Shown here piece by piece: positions 13,616 through 20,966 of a stretch of DNA of 21,000 nt. A program made the translations under genes and the position numbers. Source of the DNA: a bacterium (GTDB lineage: Bacteria; Cyanobacteriota; Vampirovibrionia; Gastranaerophilales; Gastranaerophilaceae); NCBI GenBank assembly GCA_017444705.1, contig JAFSWA010000007.1, positions 1 through 21,000 on the forward strand. Reading direction: 5' to 3'. A model generated the notes under the pieces. The model was given only the letters and a program-made list of their open reading frames with translations, was not told the DNA's origin and ran no database searches. Numbering within the stretch: position 1 is the stretch's first letter; every line of letters begins with the position of its first letter.

Positions 13616-14347
13616 ATGAAAAAATCTAAAATATTAGGGTTGTTTTTGGTAATTTTAATGAGTTTTCAGGGGGTTGCTTTTGCGGGTGAATATCTCGCAG
13701 CCGGAAATGTAACGAAGAAAAATAAAAAACTTGACGCACAGGTAGAAACAAGAAGAATACCGAAAGGTTCAAGACTGAAAGTTAAATTGCTTGATCCAGT
13801 TAGTACAAAAACTTCAAACGAAGGTGAGATGTTCAATTCAATGTTAGTGACAGACACTTCGGTTGACAATGCAATGATTTTGCCCTCAGGTACGCTTATA
13901 AGAGGTTATGTTCAGGAAATTAAGCCTGCAAAATTAGCATCAATAGGGGCAATTTTATATTTGAAATTTGACCATATTGTTACTCCGACAGGAACACAAT
14001 TGCCTATAAAATCAGCACTTTCATATAATAATGAGAACCATGCACAGATTACGGTTGACGGCGGAATGAGAGTTCAGTCGGGATATGGTGATGCCCTTAA
14101 AGAAAATTGGGATACAACTAAAAATATTGTTTCAAAATCAACTCATTGGGGTTTGGATAAGGATAATGTCGCAGCAAAGGTTATTTTGACTCCAATTGGT
14201 GCTATTGGCGGTACTTTGGGCGGCGGACTTTATCTTGTCGGCGATTCTGTAATCGATATTTTCAGAAAAGGCAAGCAAGTCATTTTAAATCAGGATGATA
14301 TTGTCGAAATAATTATTACAAAAGATTTGGATGTGCCGGTTATATAA
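13616..14347 (+). CDS. Secreted/periplasmic protein of unknown function
   Basis: The 243-residue product has a clear signal peptide (MKKSKILGLFLVILMSFQG, then VAFA as the probable cut site). The mature part is rich in beta structure: ETRRIPKGSRLKVKLLDPVS, then ILPSGTLIRGYVQEI and LYLKFDHIVTPTGTQLPIKS. The pattern of 'G-[ST]-x-[LI]-x-[GV]' strands recalls the C-terminal barrel of TrbI/VirB10-like proteins, but no conjugation genes are present and the likeness is weak. A Gly-rich segment (PIGAIGGTLGGGLYLVGDSV) precedes the C-terminus. The Shine-Dalgarno is GGAGAGG. The stop overlaps the next ATG by one base (TAATG), so it is coupled to the amidase gene. Confidence 0.85.
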   Translation: MKKSKILGLFLVILMSFQGVAFAGEYLAAGNVTKKNKKLDAQVETRRIPKGSRLKVKLLDPVSTKTSNEGEMFNSMLVTDTSVDNAMILPSGTLIRGYVQEIKPAKLASIGAILYLKFDHIVTPTGTQLPIKSALSYNNENHAQITVDGGMRVQSGYGDALKENWDTTKNIVSKSTHWGLDKDNVAAKVILTPIGAIGGTLGGGLYLVGDSVIDIFRKGKQVILNQDDIVEIIITKDLDVPVI

Positions 14348-14838
14348 TGTTTTGTCCGTTTATAAATTATGAAAAAAAAGCAGGAAAGTTATTAAGTGAA
14401 AAAAAACTCGTTATTTCAACGGCGGAATCTTGTACCGGCGGACTGATAAGTTCTCTGCTTACTGATATTTCGGGAAGTTCCGATTATATAAAATCAAATT
14501 TTATCACATATGCGAATGAAGCAAAAGAAAAATATCTTTTCGTATCGTCTGATACGCTTGAAAAATACGGTGCAGTTAGTGAACAGACTGCAAAAGAAAT
14601 GGCGAAAGGGCTTTTAAAACAGACAAATTCCGATTGTTCTTTGGGGATAACAGGTATTGCAGGTCCGACAGGCGGAACAAAAGAAAAACCCGTCGGTCTT
14701 TGCTATATAGGTATTGCAAATAAAGATAAAATTGTTGTTAAAAAAGTTTTGATGCCTTCATTTTTGCCAAGAAGATTTATGAAATTTTGTTTTGCAAAAA
14801 AGGCATTATATTATTTAAAAGAATTTTTGGAGGGATAA
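14347..14838 (+). CDS. pncC: Nicotinamide-nucleotide amidase (PncC/CinA C-terminal domain)
   Basis: Deamidates NMN to nicotinate mononucleotide in NAD recycling. The 163-residue product is a stand-alone CinA C-terminal domain. It carries the active-site motif TAESCTGG (25-32, catalytic Ser28), NEAKEKYL with Lys60 at the place of the family's catalytic lysine, YGAVSEQTAKEMAKG, and the signature GITGIAGPTGGTKEKPVG. There is no N-terminal CinA (MoaB-like) domain. The ATG overlaps the previous stop and has no Shine-Dalgarno of its own, so it is probably translated by re-initiation. It could be annotated cinA; the enzyme activity is inferred from the family. Confidence 0.9.
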   Translation: MFCPFINYEKKAGKLLSEKKLVISTAESCTGGLISSLLTDISGSSDYIKSNFITYANEAKEKYLFVSSDTLEKYGAVSEQTAKEMAKGLLKQTNSDCSLGITGIAGPTGGTKEKPVGLCYIGIANKDKIVVKKVLMPSFLPRRFMKFCFAKKALYYLKEFLEG

Positions 14839-15840
14839 ATGGAATATAATATTACATTGATAAAAGGTGACGGAATAGCTGAAGAAATTGCAAATTCTGT
14901 AATGCAAATTATAGAAAAAGCAGGAGTAAAAATAAATTGGGATATTCAGCTTGCCGGTGCAAAGGTGGTTGAGGATGAAGGTTCACCTCTTCCACAGAGG
15001 GTATTGGATTCTGTAAGGAAAAATAAAGTTGCATTAAAAACTCCTGTAACAACTCCGATAGGTAAAGGGTTCAGAAGTGTTAACGTCCAACTCAGAAAAG
15101 AGCTTGATTTGTATGCAAATTTAAGACCTTGTAAAAATATAGATGGAATAAAGACTCCTTTTAACAATGTTGATATTGTTGTAGTGAGAGAAAATACAGA
15201 GGATTTGTATGCCGGAATAGAAAGAAAGATTGATGATGAAAGTGCGGAAAGTATAAAAATTATTACAAAAAAAGCTTCAAAAAAGATTGCAAAATTTGCT
15301 TTTGATTATGCAATTAAAAATGAAAGAAGGATTGTTTGGGCGGTTACAAAAGCAAATATTTGTAAATTAACTGACGGATTATTTTTGGATTGTTGCAGGG
15401 AAATTAGCAAAGATTATCCGAGTATTGAATATAAAGAAATACTTGTTGATAATTTATGTATGCAATTGGTTCAAAACCCTGACAAATTCGATGTTTTAGT
15501 TCTCCCGAATTTGTACGGAGATATAGTTTCCGATTTGACGGCAGGTCTTATAGGAGGTCTTGGGGTAGCACAGGGTGCAAATATAGGGGAAGAATATGCT
15601 GTTTTTGAGCCTGTTCATGGTTCTGCTCCCGATATTGCGGGAATGGATATTGCCAACCCAACGGCTCTTATTTTGTGTGCAGTTGAAATGCTTAAATATC
15701 TTAATGAATATCCTGCCGCAAATAAGATTGAAAAAGCTCTTTATAAAATTTTGAAAGAGGGAAGAATTAAAACTCCCGATTTGGGCGGTCATTCAAAGTG
15801 TTCGGAATTTACAAAAGAAATTATTAAAAATATTAATTAA
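14839..15840 (+). CDS. Isocitrate/isopropylmalate dehydrogenase family protein, probably NAD-dependent isocitrate dehydrogenase
   Basis: Oxidative decarboxylase of the IDH/IMDH family; most likely converts isocitrate to 2-oxoglutarate with NAD. The 333-residue length matches the short NAD-IDH branch related to mitochondrial IDH. Motifs seen: ITLIKGDGIAEEI at the N-terminus, the substrate loop RSVNVQLRKELDLYANLRP, VVRENTEDLYAGIE, the Lys/Asp catalytic region (VTKANICKLTDGLF; NLYGDIVSDLTAGLIGG) and the cofactor loop EPVHGSAPDIAGMDIANPTA. The S-x-N-x-x-LR form favours isocitrate over isopropylmalate, and no leu genes are nearby. The start follows directly after the pncC stop with GGAGG as ribosome site. 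The product would supply 2-oxoglutarate for glutamate synthesis. Confidence 0.88.
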   Translation: MEYNITLIKGDGIAEEIANSVMQIIEKAGVKINWDIQLAGAKVVEDEGSPLPQRVLDSVRKNKVALKTPVTTPIGKGFRSVNVQLRKELDLYANLRPCKNIDGIKTPFNNVDIVVVRENTEDLYAGIERKIDDESAESIKIITKKASKKIAKFAFDYAIKNERRIVWAVTKANICKLTDGLFLDCCREISKDYPSIEYKEILVDNLCMQLVQNPDKFDVLVLPNLYGDIVSDLTAGLIGGLGVAQGANIGEEYAVFEPVHGSAPDIAGMDIANPTALILCAVEMLKYLNEYPAANKIEKALYKILKEGRIKTPDLGGHSKCSEFTKEIIKNIN

Positions 15841-15869
15841 TGTGGTAAAATAAATTTAAAGGATAGATT

Positions 15870-17237
15870 ATGGCAATTATAAAAATGATACTTCTCATAG
15901 GTTTTTTAATTTTTGTCCACGAGTTAGGGCATTTTTTGGTTGCAAGAATGTTTGGAATAAAAGTTGACAGATTTTGTTTCGGACTGCCGTTCGGCCCGAT
16001 TTTGTTTGAAAAAAAAATAGGTGAGGTTACATACGGAGTTCATCTTTTGTTCTTTTTAGGCGGATATGTTTCTTTTCCTGATGATGATAAAGATAACGGT
16101 TTACCAAAAGATTCCCCTTTATTATTTAAAAACAGACCGGCATATCAGCAGGCTTGTGTATTGGTTGCCGGTGTTACGGCTAACTTAATTACGGCATATG
16201 CGATAGTTCTTTTCTGCTGCATGCATTGGGGTTTTTTGCCGAGCGGTAACTATAACGTTTATGTTGATGATTTTTATAATGCTCCTGCCGCAACTCTTAA
16301 TTCAGGGTTAAAGATAGGGGATAAATATGTATCTATTAACGGGAAAAACTTAAAATATCCCCATGAATTAACGCTTGTTTCTCTCATGAGTAAAAAATTT
16401 GATAATAAAATTACGTTCGAACAGCAACAAAGAGTAATGAAAGAGTTTTTGGCTCTGAATAAAGACTTAAATGAAGAAAGTGTTATTGAAAAAGGTCAAA
16501 CGGTAAATATCCCCAAAACTGTGGAAGAAGATAAAATTGTTCTGACGGATAGTGATATTTTCGGGTTAAAGCAGAATAAAAAATATATTACTCTTGATAA
16601 AGCGAAACAAAGAATAAGGAATTATGCGTTTAATAAATCAACTTATACCTTGGGAGAAGAAATTCCCGTTAAAGATTTTGTAACTGCAATAGCGGATACG
16701 TATTCTCCTATTGATATTGTAGTAGAGCGTAACGGCGAAGAGGTGAATATAAATACTCTTTATTCCGGACTTACGGGATGTTTGTACATTGTATCAAGAA
16801 CTGAGGAAAATAAAATACAAATTAACGGTTTTAAAGATGCTATTATAGCAACTCAGGATTATATGTGGGAAAATACAAAACTTATGGGTTGGAGTTTAAA
16901 ACTTCTTATTATGGGACAAGTTCCTATGGAGAAGATGACAAGCGTAATTGCCATTACAAAAATAGGTTCGGAAATTATAGAAAAAAGCGGTATGATGAAA
17001 GGACTTTTATTGACGGCAATTATAAGTTTAAACCTTGCAATGCTTAATATTTTGCCGATTCCGGCACTTGACGGCGGACATTTGATGTTTTTGATTATTG
17101 AAAAAATTAAAGGTTCCCCCGTTGATGAAAAAGTTGTTGAAAAAATATCGAATTTCTTTTTCTATTTGCTTATAGCTTTGATATTATTATTTGTTGTTAA
17201 TGATTTATTATCTATATTTGTCAGGAAAATATATTAG
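15870..17237 (+). CDS. rseP: Site-2 intramembrane metalloprotease RseP (M50B)
   Basis: Cleaves membrane-embedded regulators such as anti-sigma factors and remnant signal peptides inside the inner membrane. The 455-residue product has the zinc motif HELGH at residues 17-21 in the first membrane helix, the following GGYVSFP segment, and the third zinc ligand region PIPALDGGHLMFL near the C-terminus, all in the usual order. The middle has PDZ-like pieces (LNSGLKIGDKYVSINGKNL and VVERNGEEVNINTL) separated by a long, poorly conserved insert. The Shine-Dalgarno is AAAGGAT. The HIT gene begins 9 nt after its stop. No sigma-E or RseA-like substrate is visible in the window. Confidence 0.93.
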   Translation: MAIIKMILLIGFLIFVHELGHFLVARMFGIKVDRFCFGLPFGPILFEKKIGEVTYGVHLLFFLGGYVSFPDDDKDNGLPKDSPLLFKNRPAYQQACVLVAGVTANLITAYAIVLFCCMHWGFLPSGNYNVYVDDFYNAPAATLNSGLKIGDKYVSINGKNLKYPHELTLVSLMSKKFDNKITFEQQQRVMKEFLALNKDLNEESVIEKGQTVNIPKTVEEDKIVLTDSDIFGLKQNKKYITLDKAKQRIRNYAFNKSTYTLGEEIPVKDFVTAIADTYSPIDIVVERNGEEVNINTLYSGLTGCLYIVSRTEENKIQINGFKDAIIATQDYMWENTKLMGWSLKLLIMGQVPMEKMTSVIAITKIGSEIIEKSGMMKGLLLTAIISLNLAMLNILPIPALDGGHLMFLIIEKIKGSPVDEKVVEKISNFFFYLLIALILLFVVNDLLSIFVRKIY

Positions 17238-17246
17238 GAGAGAATT

Positions 17247-17558
17247 ATGGAAGATTGTATTTTTTGTAAGATTGCAAACGGAGAGATTCCGTCAAGTTAT
17301 GTTTATGAAACTGAAAATGTTTATGTAATTAATGATATTGCTCCAAAAGCAAAACATCACATGCTCGTTATTCCCAAAAAGCATTACAAAGACTTAACGG
17401 AAGTTGATAATGTGGCACTTTTGGCGGAGCTGATGAGTGTAGTGAAAGAAGTTACAAAAAAAATAGGACTCAAAGAGTACAGAGTAATGATTAATAACGG
17501 AAAATCAGCAGGGCAAGAGGTTTTCCATTTACATATTCATATTTTGGCTAATCAATAA
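17247..17558 (+). CDS. HIT-family nucleotide hydrolase (Hint type)
   Basis: Histidine-triad hydrolase acting on purine nucleoside phosphoramidates or related nucleotides. The 103-residue product opens with DCIFCKIANGEIPSSYVYE, has DIAPKAKHHMLVIPKKHY in the middle, and ends with QEVFHLHIHIL; the triad is His94, His96, His98. It stops four residues after the triad (ANQ), slightly shorter than typical Hint proteins, whose tail continues with a Gly-rich loop. The active site is intact. The Shine-Dalgarno (AGGAGAG) overlaps the rseP stop codon. Confidence 0.93.
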   Translation: MEDCIFCKIANGEIPSSYVYETENVYVINDIAPKAKHHMLVIPKKHYKDLTEVDNVALLAELMSVVKEVTKKIGLKEYRVMINNGKSAGQEVFHLHIHILANQ

Positions 17559-17568
17559 AGGATTTTAT

Positions 17569-18549
17569 ATGGAAATAAAAAAAATTTTGATAATAAGAAA
17601 CGGTGCAATTGGAGATGTTGTACATACATCAGGTTTGTTTAGAGCAATAAAAAAAGCTTATCCGCAGATAGATATTGATTATGCAACTTCTTATGTTACC
17701 GCTCAACTTCTTAAAGATGACAGAGATTTGAATGAAGTTTTTGTTTTCGAAGATTACACTTATAAATATTTTTGGTCGCTTGTGCCGATAATTAAAAGCA
17801 AAAATTACGATTTGATTATAAATTTGCAGCCTCAATTGAAGTTTAATCTGCTTTGTTCGATGACAGGAGTAAAAACTGTAAAATACAAAAAAGATTTTAC
17901 AAAACATGCGGTTGAAAATTTCTTTGATACAGCAAAGAAAATTTTCCCGGAAATGCAATTATCGGATGAATTAGAACTTACTAATTATGAAAATCATAAG
18001 CTTTTTCTTATGCAAAAATGTAAAGAATTGGCATTAAGAAAAAATGTTGTGTTTAATATGTCTGCGACTCCGCAAAGGCAGGGAAGAAAGTGGAAAGTTG
18101 ATTATTTTAAAGAGCTTGCATTGAGATTAATTAACGAATATGACTGTAATATTATATTGACAGGTTCAGTTGAAGATAAAGAGTTGACTTCTCAATTGGT
18201 AAATTTGCATGATAATATTTATGATTACGCCGGAAAATATACATTGAGCGAAAATGCAGCGATTTATTCTATGTGTGATTTGTTTATTTCGGGCGATACG
18301 GGACCATTACATATTGCTTCAGCTTGCAAAAACCCTATATGTATAGGTATGTACGGTTCTATGCCGATTTCAAGAACGGGAGTTTGGGGAAATAACCATT
18401 ATTCGATTTCCGCTTCTGATAAAATGAATTGTGTTCCTTGTAACAGAAGAATATGCAAACTCAAAAATGCACAGTATAATCCTTGTATGGATGCACTCAA
18501 ACCCGAAGTTATATTTAATTTGATAAGTGATGAACACATGCTTGGGTAA
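17569..18549 (+). CDS. Glycosyltransferase family 9 (ADP-heptose:LPS heptosyltransferase-like)
   Basis: Probably adds a heptose or related sugar to the lipopolysaccharide core at the inner face of the inner membrane. The 326-residue product is close to the family length. It shows the GT9 N-terminus ILIIRNGAIGDVVHTSGLFR, then YDLIINLQPQLKFNLLCSMTG and the C-terminal donor-site half: KWKVDYFKELALRLI, IILTGSVEDKEL, and FISGDTGPLHIASACKNP with the DTGPLH motif. The last part is Cys-rich (CVPCNRRICKL), common in this family. The Shine-Dalgarno AAAGGA overlaps the end of the HIT gene. It supports an outer membrane with a heptose-containing core, but acceptor position (WaaC, WaaF or WaaQ) cannot be decided. 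Confidence 0.9.
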   Translation: MEIKKILIIRNGAIGDVVHTSGLFRAIKKAYPQIDIDYATSYVTAQLLKDDRDLNEVFVFEDYTYKYFWSLVPIIKSKNYDLIINLQPQLKFNLLCSMTGVKTVKYKKDFTKHAVENFFDTAKKIFPEMQLSDELELTNYENHKLFLMQKCKELALRKNVVFNMSATPQRQGRKWKVDYFKELALRLINEYDCNIILTGSVEDKELTSQLVNLHDNIYDYAGKYTLSENAAIYSMCDLFISGDTGPLHIASACKNPICIGMYGSMPISRTGVWGNNHYSISASDKMNCVPCNRRICKLKNAQYNPCMDALKPEVIFNLISDEHMLG

Positions 18550-18607
18550 TGAAATATTCATAATATAGTAAAATATCTAATAATTATATGATATTATTTG
18601 ATATTGT

Positions 18608-18635
18608 TTGACTTTTACGAAAAAAACGATATAAT
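18608..18635 (+). promoter_or_regulatory. Sigma-70 promoter of the zinc-ribbon membrane protein cluster
   Basis: TTGACT (18608-18613), a 16-nt spacer and TATAAT (18630-18635), the clearest promoter in the window. Transcription would start near 18642, about 30 nt before the ATG at 18674. The upstream bases 18555-18605 are very AT-rich, like an UP element. Confidence 0.8.
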
Positions 18636-18673
18636 AAAAATGTCGAATTTGAGTAATTGAAAAACGGAGTTAT

Positions 18674-19459
18674 ATGACTCAACAAGATACTAAAATCTGC
18701 CCTATATGTGGTGAAGAAATAAATGCTAAGGCAAAGAAATGCCGTTTTTGCGGTGAGTGGATAGAAGAATATGAATCAGAAACTCAGGATTTTCAAGATG
18801 TTCAGGAAACCGATGAGAAAATATATAGTGAAACTTCTGAAACAGAAGAATATTCGATACAGAATACAAAAAGATGTCCGTATTGTTTAAAAGAGATTCC
18901 GGAAAAAGCAGAAAAATGTAAATATTGCGGCGGATGGTTAGATCAAAAAAAATACGAAGATTCAGATGAACTTCCTGTTGAACCAAAAATGCCGACTCCG
19001 ATGTCTTTGCTGTTAAATATGTTGACAAGCGGATTTTATAGTTTGTACTGGATATTTGCAATCAGAAACAGCTTAAATAAACTTGTAAAAGAAGATTGTG
19101 ATAAAATACCGTTGGGTCTGCCGGTGGCACAGTGTTGTTTGGTTTTGTTTTCAATTTTAATTTATTTACCTTTTTATATTTTTGCATCTTTGTTAAAGGA
19201 TACCAAAGATGAAGGAGTTTTAGTAGGCTTGTTTTTGGTTTTTGTAATTGTTTTAATACTGCTACTTATAATATCATCAGTAATATATGTACTAATGTTA
19301 TTATATATATATAAATCATTAGTAATAATTGAAAATTACGCTTATGAAACTAAAAATGAAACCATAAAACACAACGGTTTTTGTTGGTGGTTTTTTAACA
19401 TATATTACTTAAATTTTGCAATAAATTCATTTAAAGAGAGGATAAATAGTAAGTATTAA
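18674..19459 (+). CDS. Double zinc-ribbon membrane protein (DUF4234-like membrane domain)
   Basis: Function unknown. The 261-residue product begins with two zinc ribbons: CPICGEEINAKAKKCRFCGE at about 9-28 and CPYCLKEIPEKAEKCKYCGG at about 68-87, split by an acidic linker. A membrane domain with about four helices follows: SLLLNMLTSGFYSLYWIFAI (recalling DUF4234), LPVAQCCLVLFSILIYLPFYI, VLVGLFLVFVIVLILLLIIS and a following helix, ending with WWFFNIYYLNFAINSFKERI. The zinc ribbons are expected on the cytoplasmic side. It is first in a cluster of three genes with the same ribbon and has its own strong promoter at 18608. The DUF assignment is from motif memory only. Confidence 0.85.
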   Translation: MTQQDTKICPICGEEINAKAKKCRFCGEWIEEYESETQDFQDVQETDEKIYSETSETEEYSIQNTKRCPYCLKEIPEKAEKCKYCGGWLDQKKYEDSDELPVEPKMPTPMSLLLNMLTSGFYSLYWIFAIRNSLNKLVKEDCDKIPLGLPVAQCCLVLFSILIYLPFYIFASLLKDTKDEGVLVGLFLVFVIVLILLLIISSVIYVLMLLYIYKSLVIIENYAYETKNETIKHNGFCWWFFNIYYLNFAINSFKERINSKY

Positions 19460-19478
19460 AAAGAAAGAGAGGTTTATT

Positions 19479-19958
19479 ATGAAAAAATGTCCTTTTTGCG
19501 GAGAAGAAGTAAACGATGACGCGGTAAAGTGCATACATTGCGGAGAGTGGTTTAATAAGGATATGGCACCCGCAAATGCAGCAGCGGAAAAAACACTTCC
19601 GGCAGAGTATCAAAAATTCAACTGGGGTGCATTTTTGCTGACTTGGATTTGGGGTCTCGGCAACAATGTTTATATTGCACTGCTTGTATTTTTATTCTTT
19701 GTATTAGGTTTTATTCCTATTGTTAACTTATTCTCGGGTCTTGCAAGTTTAGCTTTTTGCATTTGGCTTGGTATTAAAGGTAATGAATTGGCTTGGAAAA
19801 ACAAATCTTGGAACAGTCTTGAACATTTTAACGAAGTACAGAGAAAATGGGCAATGTGGGGTGCAATAATAACTTGCATATTAATCGCTATTATAGTTGT
19901 AGGTGTAGTTCTTATTATTGTACTTGCGGCAGCTGCTGCTTCGACTGCAAGTTATTAA
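19479..19958 (+). CDS. Zinc-ribbon membrane protein (159 aa)
   Basis: Function unknown. One zinc ribbon (MKKCPFCGEEVNDDAVKCIH, then CGEWF) is followed by an Ala-rich linker and a membrane domain starting with FNWGAFLLTWIWGLGNNVYI. Three hydrophobic segments can be seen: ALLVFLFFVLGFIPIVNLF, SGLASLAFCIWLGIKG and, after NEVQRKWAMWG, ITCILIAIIVVGVVLIIVLA. The NWGAF...LGIKGNELAW...QRKWAMWG pattern is typical of small membrane proteins that often carry such an N-terminal ribbon. It lies 19 nt after the previous gene, has an AGAGAGG Shine-Dalgarno, and is followed by a terminator. Confidence 0.88.
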   Translation: MKKCPFCGEEVNDDAVKCIHCGEWFNKDMAPANAAAEKTLPAEYQKFNWGAFLLTWIWGLGNNVYIALLVFLFFVLGFIPIVNLFSGLASLAFCIWLGIKGNELAWKNKSWNSLEHFNEVQRKWAMWGAIITCILIAIIVVGVVLIIVLAAAAASTASY

Positions 19959-19979
19959 TAAGATAATTATTAGTTGAAA

Positions 19980-20014
19980 AAAAGGCTGCCGTGTATTATA
20001 CTTTGCAGCCTTTT
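19980..20014 (+). terminator. Terminator after the second zinc-ribbon gene
   Basis: AAAAGGCTGC (19980-19989) pairs with GCAGCCTTTT (20005-20014); the 15-nt loop can form a further short stem (GTA-TTA-TAC). The third ribbon gene starts only 30 nt later without a clear promoter of its own: a TATAAT at 20014-20019 overlaps the T-run but lacks a -35. Read-through from the upstream genes may be needed for its expression. Confidence 0.75.
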
Positions 20015-20044
20015 ATAATAATATTGAAAGAAAAAGGATAGTGA

Positions 20045-20735
20045 ATGTCGGAAGAAATGAAAAAAATGTCCCTTTTGCGGGGAAGAGATTAAAGAAACTG
20101 CAAAGAAATGCAGATATTGCGGTGAATGGTTAAATAAGCAAACTCCCAAAAAGGTTGAACAAGGGCGAAGATGCCCGTACTGCGGAGAAGAAATTAATGA
20201 TAATGCGAAAAAGTGTAAACATTGCGGTGAGTGGCTTATAAAAAGTGAAGTTAAAAATCATTCGGAAATACAAGATTCAAAAAGGTGCGAATTTTGCAGC
20301 AGTATTATCCCTATAAGAGCTGAAAGGTGTCCAAAATGCGGAGAATGGCTTGTTGATGAAAGATATGAACTCTCCTACGGATATTGGACAGATAATCCGG
20401 TAGTAAAATTTTTATTGTGGTTTAATTTTTTAATAGCGACTTTTATTTTTGTATTAGGTACAATATTTGCATTTATCGCTTTGTTTGAGGAAGATCCGGC
20501 TGCGGTAATCGGCGGATATATAATTTTCTTAATTATATTAATAATAGGTGCCATTTTATTTTTCATAAGCGGTTATATTTACTTTTTGCCTTCAATTATT
20601 GCAAGCTCAAAAAGACATCCGCAGTTTGTGCCGATACTTTTGATTAATTTGTTTTTTGGAGAAACTGTAATAGGCTGGGTAGGAACAATGGTTTGGGCTG
20701 CTACACACAGAATTGGAAGACATACTCATTGGTAA
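20045..20735 (+). CDS. Triple zinc-ribbon membrane protein with superinfection-immunity-like domain; frame broken by one A at an A7 run
   Basis: Function unknown. The first ATG (20045) has a good Shine-Dalgarno (AAGGA, 6 nt). In that frame it encodes MSEEMKK and then leaves the conserved frame at A7 (20060-20066), ending at TAA 20090. Counting one A fewer gives MKKCPFCGEEIKETAKKC and an open frame to 20735, 229 residues in all. The frame downstream has TGA at 20058 and no ATG, GTG or TTG before 20415, so it needs the upstream start. The paralogue at 19479 has A6 at this exact place. The restored protein has three ribbons (CPFCGEEI..., CPYCGEEI..., CEFCSSII...), two or three membrane helices, and a C-terminal YFLPSIIASSKRHPQ with ILLINLFFGETVIGW and VGTMVWA, which matches my memory of the Imm_superinfect family. 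It may be a pseudogene, a phase-variable gene, a slippage-expressed gene, or carry a sequencing error. Confidence 0.75.
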
Positions 20736-20756
20736 GAAAATGCAGAGCTAATCGCA

Positions 20757-20783
20757 CAAATTTTGTTCGACAGACAAAATTTG
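20757..20783. repeat. Perfect 10-bp inverted repeat
   Basis: CAAATTTTGT (20757-20766) and ACAAAATTTG (20774-20783), separated by 7 nt. No T-run follows on the plus strand. It could be a weak 3' end for the zinc-ribbon transcript or a protein-binding palindrome. Confidence 0.5.
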
Positions 20784-20816
20784 TTGATTCGAAGAGCAGG
20801 GGGTAAATTTGGAATT

Positions 20817-20844
20817 AAAAAAAACGACCTTAAAGTTGGTCGTT
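20817..20844 (-). terminator. Rho-independent terminator acting on the minus strand
   Basis: On the minus strand AACGACC (20844-20838) pairs with GGTCGTT (20829-20823), followed by a run of eight T (complement of A 20817-20824). On the plus strand the tail is CTTAAAAA, a poor terminator. It therefore ends a transcript coming from beyond the right edge. Confidence 0.75.
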
Positions 20845-20875
20845 CTTAAAAAGTTAAACGGATTTTATTTATACG

Positions 20876-20966
20876 TTTCGTTGCTGACGAAAACTCAACT
20901 GCCTCCATTAAAAACTTTCCACCGGAAACTTTTTAACGGAGTCCTTCCCCAAGCGAAGGCAAAGCC
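20876..20966 (-). ncRNA. Possible structured minus-strand RNA or 3' UTR (hairpin cluster)
   Basis: On the minus strand, CTCCGTTAAAAAGTTTCC (20941-20924) pairs with GGAAAGTTTTTAATGGAG (20920-20903) around a 3-nt loop; the only imperfections are one G-U pair and one G-G mismatch. On the plus strand the same positions are A-C and C-C mismatches, so the minus strand is the better folded RNA. Flanking hairpins are TTTCGT/ACGAAA (20876-20892) and AGGC-TTT-GCCT (20956-20966). The minus-strand terminator at 20817-20844 closes the set. A 20-codon minus-strand frame inside it is not convincing as a gene. Confidence 0.4.

Noticed and set aside
20415..20735. Separate short gene starting at TTG 20415
   Set aside because: The same frame is open back to 20061 and encodes three zinc ribbons like those of the neighbouring genes; the TTG has no Shine-Dalgarno and lies in the first membrane helix.
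20847..20909. 20-codon minus-strand frame (MEAVEFSSATKR...)
   Set aside because: Too short, overlaps the hairpin cluster and has no supporting evidence; better explained as part of a structured RNA or UTR.
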